A DNA stretch of 64,000 nucleotides from Granulosicoccus sp045106195 (GCA_045106195.1 JBGCEH010000001.1:62001-126000); one strand, 5' to 3'. Counted from the stretch's first letter, positions 45,770 to 55,115 are shown. The notes: generated from the letters alone by a model not told the origin. Numbers and translations: made by a program.

Positions 45770-46732
45770 ATGGCTACCAGTCTTCTAACATTGCTCGACG
45801 ACGTCGCATCCATTCTTGACGATGTTGCCGCGATGACAAAGATCGCGACGAGGAAGACCGCCGGTGTACTGGGCGATGATCTGGCACTCAATGCGCAACA
45901 AGTCACCGGCGTAAAGGCTGACCGTGAATTACCGGTGGTCTGGGCAGTGGCCAAGGGCTCTGCTTTCAACAAGGTTATTCTGGTGCCTGTCGCCCTTTTC
46001 ATCAGTTGGTTAGCGCCATGGCTTATCACACCGCTGCTGATGATTGGTGGACTCTATCTATGTTTTGAAGGTGTCGAGAAGCTCAGCCACAAATTTCTTC
46101 ATCCCGAAGATGCAGCGCAATCCAGGCAGAAATTACTGGAAGCCGTTGCCAACGAAGAAGTGGATCTGGTGTCGCTTGAGAAGACCAAAATCAAGGGCGC
46201 AATACGAACCGACTTCGTACTTTCTGCAGAAATCATCGTGATATCACTGGGAACGGTCGCGGCAAGCACGTTCAGCGTCCGTGTGGCCACGCTCATTGCC
46301 ATATCGATGATAATGACTGTTGGCGTTTACGGACTGGTTGCAGCGATCGTTAAACTCGACGACGCCGGTTTATACTTGAGCCAACCTAAGGATGGCAGCA
46401 CGCCTAACCCTGTCAGTGCCGCAATAGGCCAGGGAATTCTGTGGTTTGCCCCATTATTAATGAAATTTCTGTCCGTAGTGGGTACCGCAGCCATGTTCAT
46501 CGTAGGCGGTGGCATACTCACACATGGATTTCACTGGCTATCAGAGCAGATAGCGAGAGCTGCAAGTGGCGTTTCAGCTCTACCGGTATTCAGCGATATC
46601 AAAGGTATCGGCACCGTGGCAGAACAACTGACCGCTACACTGCTGAATACAAGCGTTGGTGTGCTGGCAGGCATTGCTGCGCTAATCGTATATATGGGAG
46701 TCCAGAAGATGCGCGGAAGCCCCATTCACTAG
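45770..46732 (+). CDS. DUF808 (YedI-like) inner-membrane protein
   Basis: A 320-residue membrane protein of the DUF808 family. It has the hallmark N-terminal segment (LLDDVASILDDVAAMTKIATRKTAGVLGDDLA) followed by about seven hydrophobic helices, the central EGVEKL loop and EVDLVSLEKTKIKGAIRTDF. The function of the family is not established. It starts 66 nt upstream-divergent from the rhodanese gene and converges with the CNNM/CBS gene. Confidence 0.88.
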   Translation: MATSLLTLLDDVASILDDVAAMTKIATRKTAGVLGDDLALNAQQVTGVKADRELPVVWAVAKGSAFNKVILVPVALFISWLAPWLITPLLMIGGLYLCFEGVEKLSHKFLHPEDAAQSRQKLLEAVANEEVDLVSLEKTKIKGAIRTDFVLSAEIIVISLGTVAASTFSVRVATLIAISMIMTVGVYGLVAAIVKLDDAGLYLSQPKDGSTPNPVSAAIGQGILWFAPLLMKFLSVVGTAAMFIVGGGILTHGFHWLSEQIARAASGVSALPVFSDIKGIGTVAEQLTATLLNTSVGVLAGIAALIVYMGVQKMRGSPIH

Positions 46733-46755
46733 CACTTAGCACTAGCACCACTACT

Positions 46756-47841
46756 CTAGCCATCGCGCATCTCGTTCTCTCCTGCACCGGCTTCGATAAG
46801 CCCAATACTCAATGCACGCTGTTCCCATTGCTTTCGAGCCAGCGCCTGCATGTCAGTGGCATTGTCCTGCTCATCAACAATCTCTAGTCCCAATAGGGTT
46901 TCGATGACATCTTCCATAGTGACGATGCCTGCCGTACCACCAAATTCGTCCAGGACAATCGCTATGTGTTCGCGCTTCGAGGTGAAGTGATTGAACAGAT
47001 CCGGTATGGGAAAATCCTCTTTAACAGCCAGCACATCGAGACGTATCGACGATAAAGCCTGATCCCCATTGCCCTCAACAATCTGTCGTAATACATGATC
47101 CTTGAGCACGTAGCCCGTTATATGGTCCGTGGACGTTTCGAATATGGGTATTCGCGAAAACCGCAGATTGGGATGCGTGTCGTGAAACTCACGGATAGTC
47201 TCGTTCTGATCGCTGGCAATCATAACAGTGCGCGGTGTCATGACGTTTTTGGCAAAAATGGTATTGAAGCGCAACAGGTTACGAAGGATGTTTGACTCAC
47301 CCTCGTCGAACACTCCTTGCTGAGAACCAAGCTCAGCCATAGCGCCAAAATCGGCACGACTGAATACCGATGCGTCCTTGTCCTTCTTGAGTGCCTTGGT
47401 GATGATCTGGCTGACAAACACCAAAGGCGCCAGCACCCACATAACAAACTTCAGAGAGCGCACAGTAAAGCCTGCAAGCTCCTGCCAGTAATTGGCACCA
47501 ATGGTCTTGGGTATGATTTCGGACAGTATGAGGATGGCGAGAGTCATCAGCACCGGTACCACAGCCGTACCAATGAACGAGGCTCCCCAGATCTTGGTGG
47601 CCTGCGCACCAACCCCTATTGCACCCACCGTGTGAGCGATGGTGTTAAGGGTGAGAATGGCCGCCAGTGGCCTGTCTATATTGTCCTTGAAAATCTGGAG
47701 GGTGTCGCCCAATTCCCCACCTTCCTGAACTTTCATCTGCGTAAACGAGGGCGTGATGCTCAGCAGCACGGCCTCCCAGACGGAACACAAAAAAGAAAAA
47801 ATAATGGAGACCAGTAAAAATACGATCAACAGGGTATACAT
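46756..47841 (-). CDS. CNNM/DUF21-CBS membrane protein, short form
   Basis: A 361-residue protein. A CNNM (DUF21) transmembrane domain with four helices occupies residues ~1-160 (SEIIPKTIGANYW is the family motif), then a CBS-domain pair (~195-330; VMTPRTVMIASDQ, RFSRIPIFE, DEFGGTAGIVTMEDVIE). The C-terminal CorC/HlyC transporter-associated domain found in many relatives is missing: the protein ends ~30 residues after the second CBS. Family members take part in Mg2+ or Co2+ homeostasis; CBS domains usually bind adenosyl nucleotides. 117 nt divergent from the next gene. Confidence 0.88.
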   Translation of the reverse strand: MYTLLIVFLLVSIIFSFLCSVWEAVLLSITPSFTQMKVQEGGELGDTLQIFKDNIDRPLAAILTLNTIAHTVGAIGVGAQATKIWGASFIGTAVVPVLMTLAILILSEIIPKTIGANYWQELAGFTVRSLKFVMWVLAPLVFVSQIITKALKKDKDASVFSRADFGAMAELGSQQGVFDEGESNILRNLLRFNTIFAKNVMTPRTVMIASDQNETIREFHDTHPNLRFSRIPIFETSTDHITGYVLKDHVLRQIVEGNGDQALSSIRLDVLAVKEDFPIPDLFNHFTSKREHIAIVLDEFGGTAGIVTMEDVIETLLGLEIVDEQDNATDMQALARKQWEQRALSIGLIEAGAGENEMRDG

Positions 47842-47958
47842 GCAGAGTTCAAACCTTCTCTATCCGACGCAACGCGCTTTAGTCCCTGATGGTACCCGAA
47901 CTCCATGTACACTGCGCACGCCCCCTGCATTGACATCCCCCGGAGCCCAATCTCGATC

Positions 47959-49320
47959 ATGACACCTGATGCAAGCGACTTCTGGTTCCTGCCCCTTGGT
48001 GGCTGTGGCGAAATCGGAATGAACATGAACCTTTATGGCCACGACGATCAATGGCTAATGGTGGATTGCGGTGTCACCTTCAGAGACGCTGACGGTACCA
48101 ATCGCAGCGGCTTTGACGTCCAGATGCCAGATCCTGCGTTTATCGAGGAACAAAAAACCAAGCTGCAGGGCGTGCTCCTCACTCATGCACATGAAGACCA
48201 TATCGGTGCAGTAGCCCCACTTTGGCGACGATTGCGCTGCCCCGTTTATGCGACTCCCTTCACAGCAGAAATGCTGCGGCGAAAGCTTGCAGAGCATGGC
48301 CTTGTTGGCAAGGTACCGGTACATCTCGTGGAACCTCTGGATCGGTTTAACATCGGCGCTTTCGACGTGGAATGGATTCCCAATACACATTCGATTCCCA
48401 GCCCTTGTGGACTGGCTATCCGCACACCTGCGGGTAGTGTTTTCCACACGGCTGACTGGAAACTGGATCCGAACCCTGTGGTGGGTCATGACTTCAGCGA
48501 GGATGTCTATCGAAAACTGGGACAGGACGGCATGCAGGCCATGGTGTGCGACTCGACCTGTGCCGATCAACCCGGGCACTCACTCTCTGAAGGTGCTTTG
48601 TATAACGGCCTTCACCATCACGTCAGCCAGTCCACCGGGCGTGTCATCGTCGCCTGCTTTGGCAGCAACATCGCACGCTTGCATACGCTAACCAAAGTAG
48701 CGTCAGCCACCGGACGTCATCTGGGCCTCTTGGGCCGCTCATTGATCAACACCGCTGCGGCTGCGCGGGCTTCAGGGCTATGGCCCGATGGCACACCACT
48801 TGTACAAACAGACCATCTGGGATATCTGCCTCGGGAGACTCTGCTACTGGTGGCAACGGGCAGCCAGGGAGAACCCCGCACAGCGCTGAACCGGCTCAGT
48901 CACGATAACTTTCGCGACCTGGAACTGGATGCAGGGGATACGGTGATCTTCAGCGCTCGCGCCATTCCCGGCAACGAGGATCAAATCAACAATCTGGTTG
49001 CCCGTCTCCGGGCAAAGGGTGTGATCATCATCAATCCGGAGTCTTCAGATTTGCCGATTCATGCGTCAGGCCATCCGGGGGCCGAAGAGCTGCGCAAGCT
49101 GTACGACTGGGTAAATCCGCAGCTGCTGATTCCGGTTCACGGCGAATCTGCTCATCTCGATGCACAAACAGAGCTTGCCAGAAACAGTGGTATTAAACGG
49201 CAATTGAACGGCCGCAACGGAGATCTTTTCACGATCGCTCCGACGACATCAATCAGGCGAAAAGCGGTGCCAGTGGGTCGACTGGGCGTTGGGAGAAAAG
49301 CGCTGGAAAAAATTAGCTGA
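47959..49320 (+). CDS. RNase J-like metallo-beta-lactamase nuclease, short form
   Basis: A 453-residue beta-CASP-type metallo-beta-lactamase. It starts with the RNase J N-terminal pattern FLPLGGCGEIGMNM, contains the zinc motif HAHEDHIG (~78-85), the FHTADWKLDP segment, CDST, ATGSQGEP (~317-324), ASGHPGAEE and PVHGE. These are RNase J hallmarks, but it lacks the long C-terminal dimerisation domain of the ~555-residue enzyme. Likely cuts RNA; it may be involved in mRNA or rRNA processing. The ATG at 47959 is favoured over 47905. Gammaproteobacteria usually rely on RNase E. Confidence 0.85.
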   Translation: MTPDASDFWFLPLGGCGEIGMNMNLYGHDDQWLMVDCGVTFRDADGTNRSGFDVQMPDPAFIEEQKTKLQGVLLTHAHEDHIGAVAPLWRRLRCPVYATPFTAEMLRRKLAEHGLVGKVPVHLVEPLDRFNIGAFDVEWIPNTHSIPSPCGLAIRTPAGSVFHTADWKLDPNPVVGHDFSEDVYRKLGQDGMQAMVCDSTCADQPGHSLSEGALYNGLHHHVSQSTGRVIVACFGSNIARLHTLTKVASATGRHLGLLGRSLINTAAAARASGLWPDGTPLVQTDHLGYLPRETLLLVATGSQGEPRTALNRLSHDNFRDLELDAGDTVIFSARAIPGNEDQINNLVARLRAKGVIIINPESSDLPIHASGHPGAEELRKLYDWVNPQLLIPVHGESAHLDAQTELARNSGIKRQLNGRNGDLFTIAPTTSIRRKAVPVGRLGVGRKALEKIS

Positions 49321-49342
49321 ATAGAGCAGACCAGGAGCTCAG

Positions 49343-50134
49343 TTAAGCATGTTCAAGTCTGGATTCGACACGTGATAGTCGGTAACCCACACGCCGTACC
49401 CTTTTCAATTCCCAACCCCGATCTCGAGACAGGCCCAGCTTCTTGCGTACTCTACAGGCTGCCGTATCTATTCGACGCGTATCCATGTCAGGTGGCAAGG
49501 ACCATACGGACGTCATCAGCTCCGAGTTCTTGACAACCATTTCCAGCCGTGAAAAAAGATGGCAAGCAAACTCAAACTCCTTAGGGCTGAGATCTATGAG
49601 TTCTCCAGCGCGCGTGACCTTGCGTTTTTGCACATCGAAATGGACATCACCCTCAGCAAACGAGCGCAGGAATACTGTGCGATGTTGACGCAATCCTGCC
49701 TCCAGACGAGCCTGAAGTATGGAGTCAGGTTCTTCTATGTTAAAAAAATGACGCGCTCCTCCATCAAGAAATCTGACGGAGGTCTCCTCTCTCGCGCAAT
49801 CGGACAACACGATAATCCGCGACACTTTTACACCATCCGGCAAAGCAAACTCACTATCAGGCCGGTTAACACGATGACAGAACACTAGAGCAAAGGCCTG
49901 AACGTCTGACACTTGCTCACGATTGCAAATGAACAGTCGGGAGATACCGATACCGGCAATACCGGCAAAGCTGATCAACCTTGCAACACGCGCACCGTCA
50001 ATCGTATTATCTGCGACGATACCAACGGCGTTATTCGCGGTTTCTGAATTGTGGGGAGGACTAGCATGCAGCCCCGCAATGCTATCTTGAACTTCTGTAA
50101 TCTGCGCGCCACTTCGTGACAACACTGCGACCAT
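49343..50134 (-). CDS. Orphan OmpR-type winged-helix regulator with degenerate receiver-like domain
   Basis: A 263-residue regulator. The C-terminal ~95 residues are an OmpR-type winged helix (LSPKEFEFACHLF, TRRIDTAACRVRKKLGL, KRVRRVGYRL). The N-terminal part looks like a receiver by fold (alternating hydrophobic strands: GIVADN, ALVFC, RIIVLSD, GGARHFF) but has no Asp pocket or conserved Lys, so it should not be phosphorylated in the usual way. No histidine kinase adjoins. The ATG at 50134 has GGAG seven bases upstream; an in-frame start at 50185 is unsupported. Confidence 0.78.
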   Translation of the reverse strand: MVAVLSRSGAQITEVQDSIAGLHASPPHNSETANNAVGIVADNTIDGARVARLISFAGIAGIGISRLFICNREQVSDVQAFALVFCHRVNRPDSEFALPDGVKVSRIIVLSDCAREETSVRFLDGGARHFFNIEEPDSILQARLEAGLRQHRTVFLRSFAEGDVHFDVQKRKVTRAGELIDLSPKEFEFACHLFSRLEMVVKNSELMTSVWSLPPDMDTRRIDTAACRVRKKLGLSRDRGWELKRVRRVGYRLSRVESRLEHA

Positions 50135-50185
50135 GCAACACTCCAAAACATAAGTTGTTGCGCGTGTGACTGTACAACAGAGCAA

Positions 50186-51010
50186 AGGCCCTATCAGAAA
50201 CTTGCACTGGGTAATTGTAAAAAGCTACTTTACTCTTCTGCAAACAGTCTGCACATAACTTATGGCAGACGACAAGTACAACCGGTCTGGATATTCGAAG
50301 GAAATTTTACGTCCCTTGATAATCTTGCTTACGTATGCAGTATACACCGTACTACCGTGTTGTCGAGTGCACGTGACTGTCTTTTACAATTCCACTAAGG
50401 TCTGACTTATCCGCGTTTCCAAGAACATCGCATGGTGCCCACGGCAGGCTTTTCATACACAAAAGCTTAAAAAAACATCGTAACTACAAGAGGTTTATCA
50501 ATTTTTTCACTTGCGTACCTTCTCGTTGCCTTGCTGCTGATCATGTCACCTACCAGTTAACACACAATCATTTAAAGCAAGCCCCGGAATAGAACTTCGA
50601 CGCCGGAAATACCCGGGATCAGATCGCGCTAGCTCTACGTACAGAGAAACAAGAGCAAAAAAAGTATCATTTTTTACATGCGAAGTATTAAAAGATCTCG
50701 CCCGCCAAGAGTAAAAAGTCACAAGGCTCACTTTTAAAATTCAGTAGCACGAAATTTAGCTATTAGTCATAGTGTTTAGCTAAAGGCATATATCCTTCTA
50801 GCTATAAAGGATAGTTTTTACCGCATGTACTTTGCGAACCCAAATTTAAGCCGAACCCGGATGCCCTATTACACTGGTCCATCACTGCTCTACTCGGGTG
50901 TTCGACACCGCTCTACTATTGGATGTAAGTTGAGTAGTTCATCAATGCTTGCATCTATATAGTCCAACGCAGCGCAGCTTTGAATAACCATCTGCCGTCT
51001 CACTACTCTC
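50186..51010. other. Long AT-rich non-coding stretch
   Basis: More than 800 nt without a credible protein frame on either strand, richer in A/T than the flanking genes, with several A/T runs. It includes the orphan terminator-like hairpin at 50791-50820. Possible contents are the regulator's promoter and a small RNA; nothing more is supported. Confidence 0.5.
50791..50820 (+). terminator. Orphan terminator-like hairpin in a non-coding stretch
   Basis: The stem TATCCTT / AAGGATA (50791-50797 with 50807-50813), followed by GTTTTTA, reads as an intrinsic terminator on the + strand, where no protein gene precedes it for more than 1 kb. Confidence 0.5.
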
Positions 51011-51017
51011 CGGATGA

Positions 51018-51041
51018 CCACCACTCTAGGGGTGGCCACCC
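51018..51041. terminator. GC-rich hairpin downstream of the secreted hydrolase
   Basis: CCACC / GGTGG stem (51018-51022 with 51031-51035) next to a perfect palindrome GGGTGGCCACCC. It lies just beyond the stop of the - strand gene. No U-tract. Confidence 0.4.
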
Positions 51042-51064
51042 ACCATAGCTCAGGGTTGTTCGTC

Positions 51065-53971
51065 TTAATTACCGTCCGAGAAAACTATCTTGAGATCATT
51101 TCCGGCGGCACCGGGCTCAGATTTCAGCCAGAACCCGTTCATAGGCTGGAGACTCTCACGCTTGTCCAAGGCCACGTAAGAGCCGCTTGAGGGTTCGTAA
51201 CGAGTGAGTATGGAAAGATCATTCATATCCATACTCAATGGCAACTGCGCAATATACCCTGCAGCAACGGCCTCATCAGTCGTGCAACCACTCACGCAAT
51301 CTGTTGAATCACCAGCTGAACGCAGTCGAACCCCGGCCGTATCTACCGTTGTTGGAAACGGTGCGCCCACCATGACAAAGGGGAATGTTTGTGGCAAGGG
51401 ACTTAATGGGACCTCAACACAACCATCGTCGGATACACAGGCGTCTGTCACAACTAAAGTGACGGGGGGTAATGTTCGTGGAATCTCTATTGTAACTTCC
51501 GCAGATTCTATTTGTATCATCCAGAAACCCTGCCCGGGCAGCAACGTGCCATTAAGTCCCGGATCTTCATACAACTCCTGGCTTCCATCGTACGTAAAGA
51601 TGCGCCAAGAGAATCCATAATTATCGGCATTCAGAACGTCCCCAAACAGGCTTTCAATGGTTAGGCTTTGTGCATCTGCTGGTATTACCAATTGCTCCCA
51701 TTGGCGATTCGCCAAATCGTAGGAGTATCCAGCATCAGAAACCGGCTCAGGATCCGGACTGGAAATAGCCTCGAAGTTGCTGAACTCGATTTCTGCGTTG
51801 GTCTCGCCAACACTGTAAAGAGCAACTTTAATACGTGGATTTCTATTTTTTACCGGGATTTGCAAGGGGCCCGTATTCCCAGTGGCAAAGCTGTCAATAG
51901 AATCGCTTAACACCCAGAATACCTTGTTATCAAGCATGACCGCTGCATAATCGCCATCGCCCAGCTGAGTGAATTCGTAGTCGAAAGAAATAAACTCCTG
52001 ATCATCTTCAAGCTCAATATCTGCGCTCAGAAAAGGCGAAGACTGTTCAGTACAAGTGAAACGTGTCTGACTGTTGGCAATGCAGCCTCGCTCAGCGATA
52101 TTGTTAAATACAAGCCGGGTTATGACTCGATCTTGTTCTTGTCCATTAAACTCGGGAAACCTTTCCGGATTCTGATTTAATGACCAAAACCAACCGACAT
52201 CACAAGGATTCAACGATGCATCAACGAAATCAGGTTTGTTAAAAATTCCGCCATCCGAGCAGAACTCAGAGAGAGTAAGAGTATTCGGAGTCATAGACCA
52301 GCGATACCATTGCTGCACTGCAGAGTGGTTGTTCCCTGTTCCTTCATTTGCGAATAACAGACTACTGATATCATTGGGCCGCACAAGTGCAGGATGATTG
52401 TAGATTCTCGGACCTGTTGCCTTGTCTCCGGTGGACTGACCATTTAACGAGTAGAAGTTGTCAAGGCGAAAATTGATAGCACTGTCGTCAAGCGGCAGAA
52501 CGGCTGCGAAAAAAGCACTGTTGAAACCAAGCTCGTTTTCATCATCCTCATCTATCCCCAATATTGCACTCACACGATCAGGGCGCTCCAACGCGGTAAA
52601 TTGCATGGTTTCAACATTTGGAGCTTCAGCTCTTAAAGAGGCTGCTGCATAGGAATTGACTATGGCACCTAAAGAATGACCGACGAAATGCACAGATTGG
52701 TCATAGTCACTACCCAATCTGTCGACCAGTAATTTTCGCAGTGCGATGCCCGCATTAAAAGTTTTTTCGCGGGCTGCAAGATAATCGGACTCCCGCGGCA
52801 CGAGACCTGATTGAAAAGCATCAGGCCAGACATACTGAATCACATTAGCGACACCAAGCCCTAACGACTCATTTATCAACGCACCAGCCTGTCCGGGCCC
52901 GAAACCCGACCATAGTTGGTCGCTCGTCTGATCGGAACTTTGGAGTCCATGAGTCAGAACTATAGTTGGCAGATTTGGATTGAGCACACCGCGACTCTCT
53001 GGAGTTTCCGGCTGACTGACCACCGGTAACCCTTCTGAATTTCCTGATATCACAAAATACGCAAAGAAGATGTTGTCATCATCCGTAGGATTAATGGTCG
53101 AAATAGCAATCGAAGTAGTACCGTCTCCCACCACGGTGGCCAGGTTGTATAATTCATCATCAGTGCGGAGACCGTTTGGACTGGGGGTCGCAAAAGGATC
53201 CGGGTTTTCCAGGGAATCACCGATGCCCCCAACAGTTATCAAGGCCCCATCAGCACTTTCACCATCGTCTTCACCGCCTGCCGATGTTGTGAGGCGCACG
53301 CCATTAACGTCTATCTCGCTGAGCATAGGGGTGCCTGATGTCCCCTGAAAACCAAAAGATATTCCCAAACCCATCGTCAGATCGTCCTCAGATACCTGCA
53401 GGGGACGAGGTAGTGACAAATTAAACGTATCACCGCGCGTAGACTGTCCGCCTATGTACATCAAAATGGATTGTTCAGGTAACGACGAGTCTTCGAAAAT
53501 GACGAACAAAGTGACTCCGTCAATAAATGTGGTGTTGTTTTCAGTCACTCTAAAATCGATCAGCCCCGCCGGACTAGCATCTACGACCGGTCTTACAATA
53601 TCAGTAACATCTGCATACACGTTGTTGAAAAAATCTAGTCTACCAGCACCGGCGTCGTTAAAAAAAATGTCGTCCCATACAATTTCCCGTCCATCAAGCT
53701 GAACATCTCCATCTTCGATAATGTAATCAAAATTGCTTTGAGCCATTAGGTAGGCTCGCAAAACCGTCGCGTCACCACGTTTGTCCAAACTGACGAAACC
53801 TTCCACGTCATTAGTTCCCACTGCATCTGCAGATGCGTAAATATTGCCGAAAAATTCTTCGGTCAATTGAAGTTGGGCTGATGCGAGAGGAGGTAAAAAA
53901 AGAAGAAAAGTAAATGCAACGAATTTGCATTTTTTATGGAACCGAATGGCTTCTCTGCGAAAGGCTTTCAT
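51065..53971 (-). CDS. Giant secreted alpha/beta-hydrolase (lipase/esterase-like) of unknown specificity
   Basis: A 968-residue secreted protein. The signal peptide is KKCKFVAFTFLLFLPP, cut likely after ASA (residue ~32). Residues ~35-330 are beta-rich and of unknown family. An alpha/beta-hydrolase core begins near 335: TIVLTHGLQSSD gives the oxyanion-type HG motif, and the nucleophile is Ser433 in GHSLG. A His-containing segment follows (NHPALVRP, GNNHSAVQQWY), so catalysis is plausible. The last ~230 residues are again beta-rich with two similar modules ending LPGQGFW and LQPMNGFW. The upstream in-frame ATG at 54022 gives no signal sequence at its N-terminus. Confidence 0.8.
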   Translation of the reverse strand: MKAFRREAIRFHKKCKFVAFTFLLFLPPLASAQLQLTEEFFGNIYASADAVGTNDVEGFVSLDKRGDATVLRAYLMAQSNFDYIIEDGDVQLDGREIVWDDIFFNDAGAGRLDFFNNVYADVTDIVRPVVDASPAGLIDFRVTENNTTFIDGVTLFVIFEDSSLPEQSILMYIGGQSTRGDTFNLSLPRPLQVSEDDLTMGLGISFGFQGTSGTPMLSEIDVNGVRLTTSAGGEDDGESADGALITVGGIGDSLENPDPFATPSPNGLRTDDELYNLATVVGDGTTSIAISTINPTDDDNIFFAYFVISGNSEGLPVVSQPETPESRGVLNPNLPTIVLTHGLQSSDQTSDQLWSGFGPGQAGALINESLGLGVANVIQYVWPDAFQSGLVPRESDYLAAREKTFNAGIALRKLLVDRLGSDYDQSVHFVGHSLGAIVNSYAAASLRAEAPNVETMQFTALERPDRVSAILGIDEDDENELGFNSAFFAAVLPLDDSAINFRLDNFYSLNGQSTGDKATGPRIYNHPALVRPNDISSLLFANEGTGNNHSAVQQWYRWSMTPNTLTLSEFCSDGGIFNKPDFVDASLNPCDVGWFWSLNQNPERFPEFNGQEQDRVITRLVFNNIAERGCIANSQTRFTCTEQSSPFLSADIELEDDQEFISFDYEFTQLGDGDYAAVMLDNKVFWVLSDSIDSFATGNTGPLQIPVKNRNPRIKVALYSVGETNAEIEFSNFEAISSPDPEPVSDAGYSYDLANRQWEQLVIPADAQSLTIESLFGDVLNADNYGFSWRIFTYDGSQELYEDPGLNGTLLPGQGFWMIQIESAEVTIEIPRTLPPVTLVVTDACVSDDGCVEVPLSPLPQTFPFVMVGAPFPTTVDTAGVRLRSAGDSTDCVSGCTTDEAVAAGYIAQLPLSMDMNDLSILTRYEPSSGSYVALDKRESLQPMNGFWLKSEPGAAGNDLKIVFSDGN

Positions 53972-54044
53972 CGATGCACTATCTCCATGTAGGCAATTTG
54001 TGAACCAGTAACTTATCACCATTCTGTTAACTATGCCTCATAAG

Positions 54045-54080
54045 AATAACATCTAGAATAATATCTAGAATAATATCTGT
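54045..54080. repeat. Three tandem 12-bp repeats upstream of the secreted hydrolase
   Basis: Units AATAACATCTAG (54045-54056), AATAATATCTAG (54057-54068) and AATAATATCTGT (54069-54080) follow head to tail, starting 74 nt upstream of the hydrolase start codon. The spacing of one helical turn-and-a-bit suggests operator sites or a slippage-prone tract. Confidence 0.7.
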
Positions 54081-54407
54081 AAAAACATAAATATATTGCC
54101 TTTGTCCATTCATTGCGAGCAGTGAGTGAAGAACATTTACAACTCGACTAGCTAATAGTTCAGGAATACAAACACCCTCTATTTGATACGCTTTGAGCAA
54201 ACAAAGAAAACACCAAAAGCACCTGAGTAATGTTAATGAGCAGAATCATTACGTGTTGCGCCGCTGTGATCATGCTACGCGGAGGTTCCGGTGGTTCAGA
54301 AACAAGCGACATACCAGCCGTATCAGAGACGTCTGCCAACCCCGTTGTTGCATCGACCAAAGCCGCATAAGCTTTCCGCAGCTACTATCAATTAGTCTAG
54401 CTCTGGA
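54081..54407. other. Intergenic stretch without a supported gene
   Basis: About 330 nt. A - strand frame here (54160-54360) encodes a hydrophobic helix but has no good start or ribosome binding site. Nothing else stands out. Confidence 0.45.
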
Positions 54408-55115
54408 CTAATCCAGCCCTGGCACCATATGTCCTGTTAATTTATACAGCGTTTCGATCTTTTGCCTGAGCTCGGCATTTTCAAGTTCAAGCGCCTGCAC
54501 GGTGTCTTTCAATAAATCAAAATCGTCTGCGGAACATATTGTTGCTCTGCTTGTAGCTGATGCGCTCGCAGCGCTCGTAACGAACACCGGCGTGCCGCTG
54601 AACAAATGCGCAATACGTTCACCACGCTGCCCTGGCGCACCAAGATGCATTGCATAAGGGACATCACGCTCGCACAGACGATCAACGTAATGATTGAGCT
54701 CGTCTTTGTCACTGAACTGTGCCATCCGTTGAGTACGGGTATTTAGCTCGTTCAAGGTTTGCGGGCCACGTAACATCATGACGCACAAGAGCGCTTGATG
54801 CTTTTTGTTGAGCCCCAGTTGCGGAACGAATTGCTGAGTATATTTATCGGTTCGCGAGCCAAACTCCCTGCGTACATAGTTCTTTTCTTCCAGCTCTCTC
54901 AGGCAGTGCAGGACTTCACCCTGATGATAGTTGGTCACAGGGTCACGACTGGATTTCTGATTACAGGCGGTTAGGATGCTGTTTAGTGTCAACGGGTACT
55001 GGTCTGGCGTCGTCAGCTGTTTTTCCATCAACGCGCCTAATACCCGTAACTCAATGGCGAGAAGCTGCGGTGGTTTGACAGTGTCTTCGTTGGCTGGGAA
55101 ATCGGAATCTTGCAT
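54408..55115 (-). CDS. yceH: YceH family protein (DUF480)
   Basis: A 235-residue protein with the DUF480 double winged-helix plan: LLAIELRVLGALMEKQLTTPDQYPLTLNSI, ACNQKSSRDP, a second domain beginning KHQALLCVMMLRGPQTLNEL, and a C-terminal coiled coil (ALELENAELRQKIETL, ~210-226). The length matches E. coli YceH (215) plus a short N-terminal extension. Function is not established; a DNA-binding role is inferred from fold. Confidence 0.93.
   Translation of the reverse strand: MQDSDFPANEDTVKPPQLLAIELRVLGALMEKQLTTPDQYPLTLNSILTACNQKSSRDPVTNYHQGEVLHCLRELEEKNYVRREFGSRTDKYTQQFVPQLGLNKKHQALLCVMMLRGPQTLNELNTRTQRMAQFSDKDELNHYVDRLCERDVPYAMHLGAPGQRGERIAHLFSGTPVFVTSAASASATSRATICSADDFDLLKDTVQALELENAELRQKIETLYKLTGHMVPGLD

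Noticed and set aside
50546..50731. 61-residue - strand frame in the AT-rich stretch
   Set aside because: Composition is random, no ribosome binding site, no recognisable pattern.
54160..54360. Small - strand frame encoding a Pro-rich part and a hydrophobic helix
   Set aside because: The start would be a TTG with no ribosome binding site, and the frame is closed by a TAG eight codons upstream without ATG. It may be a decayed gene end, but not supportable.
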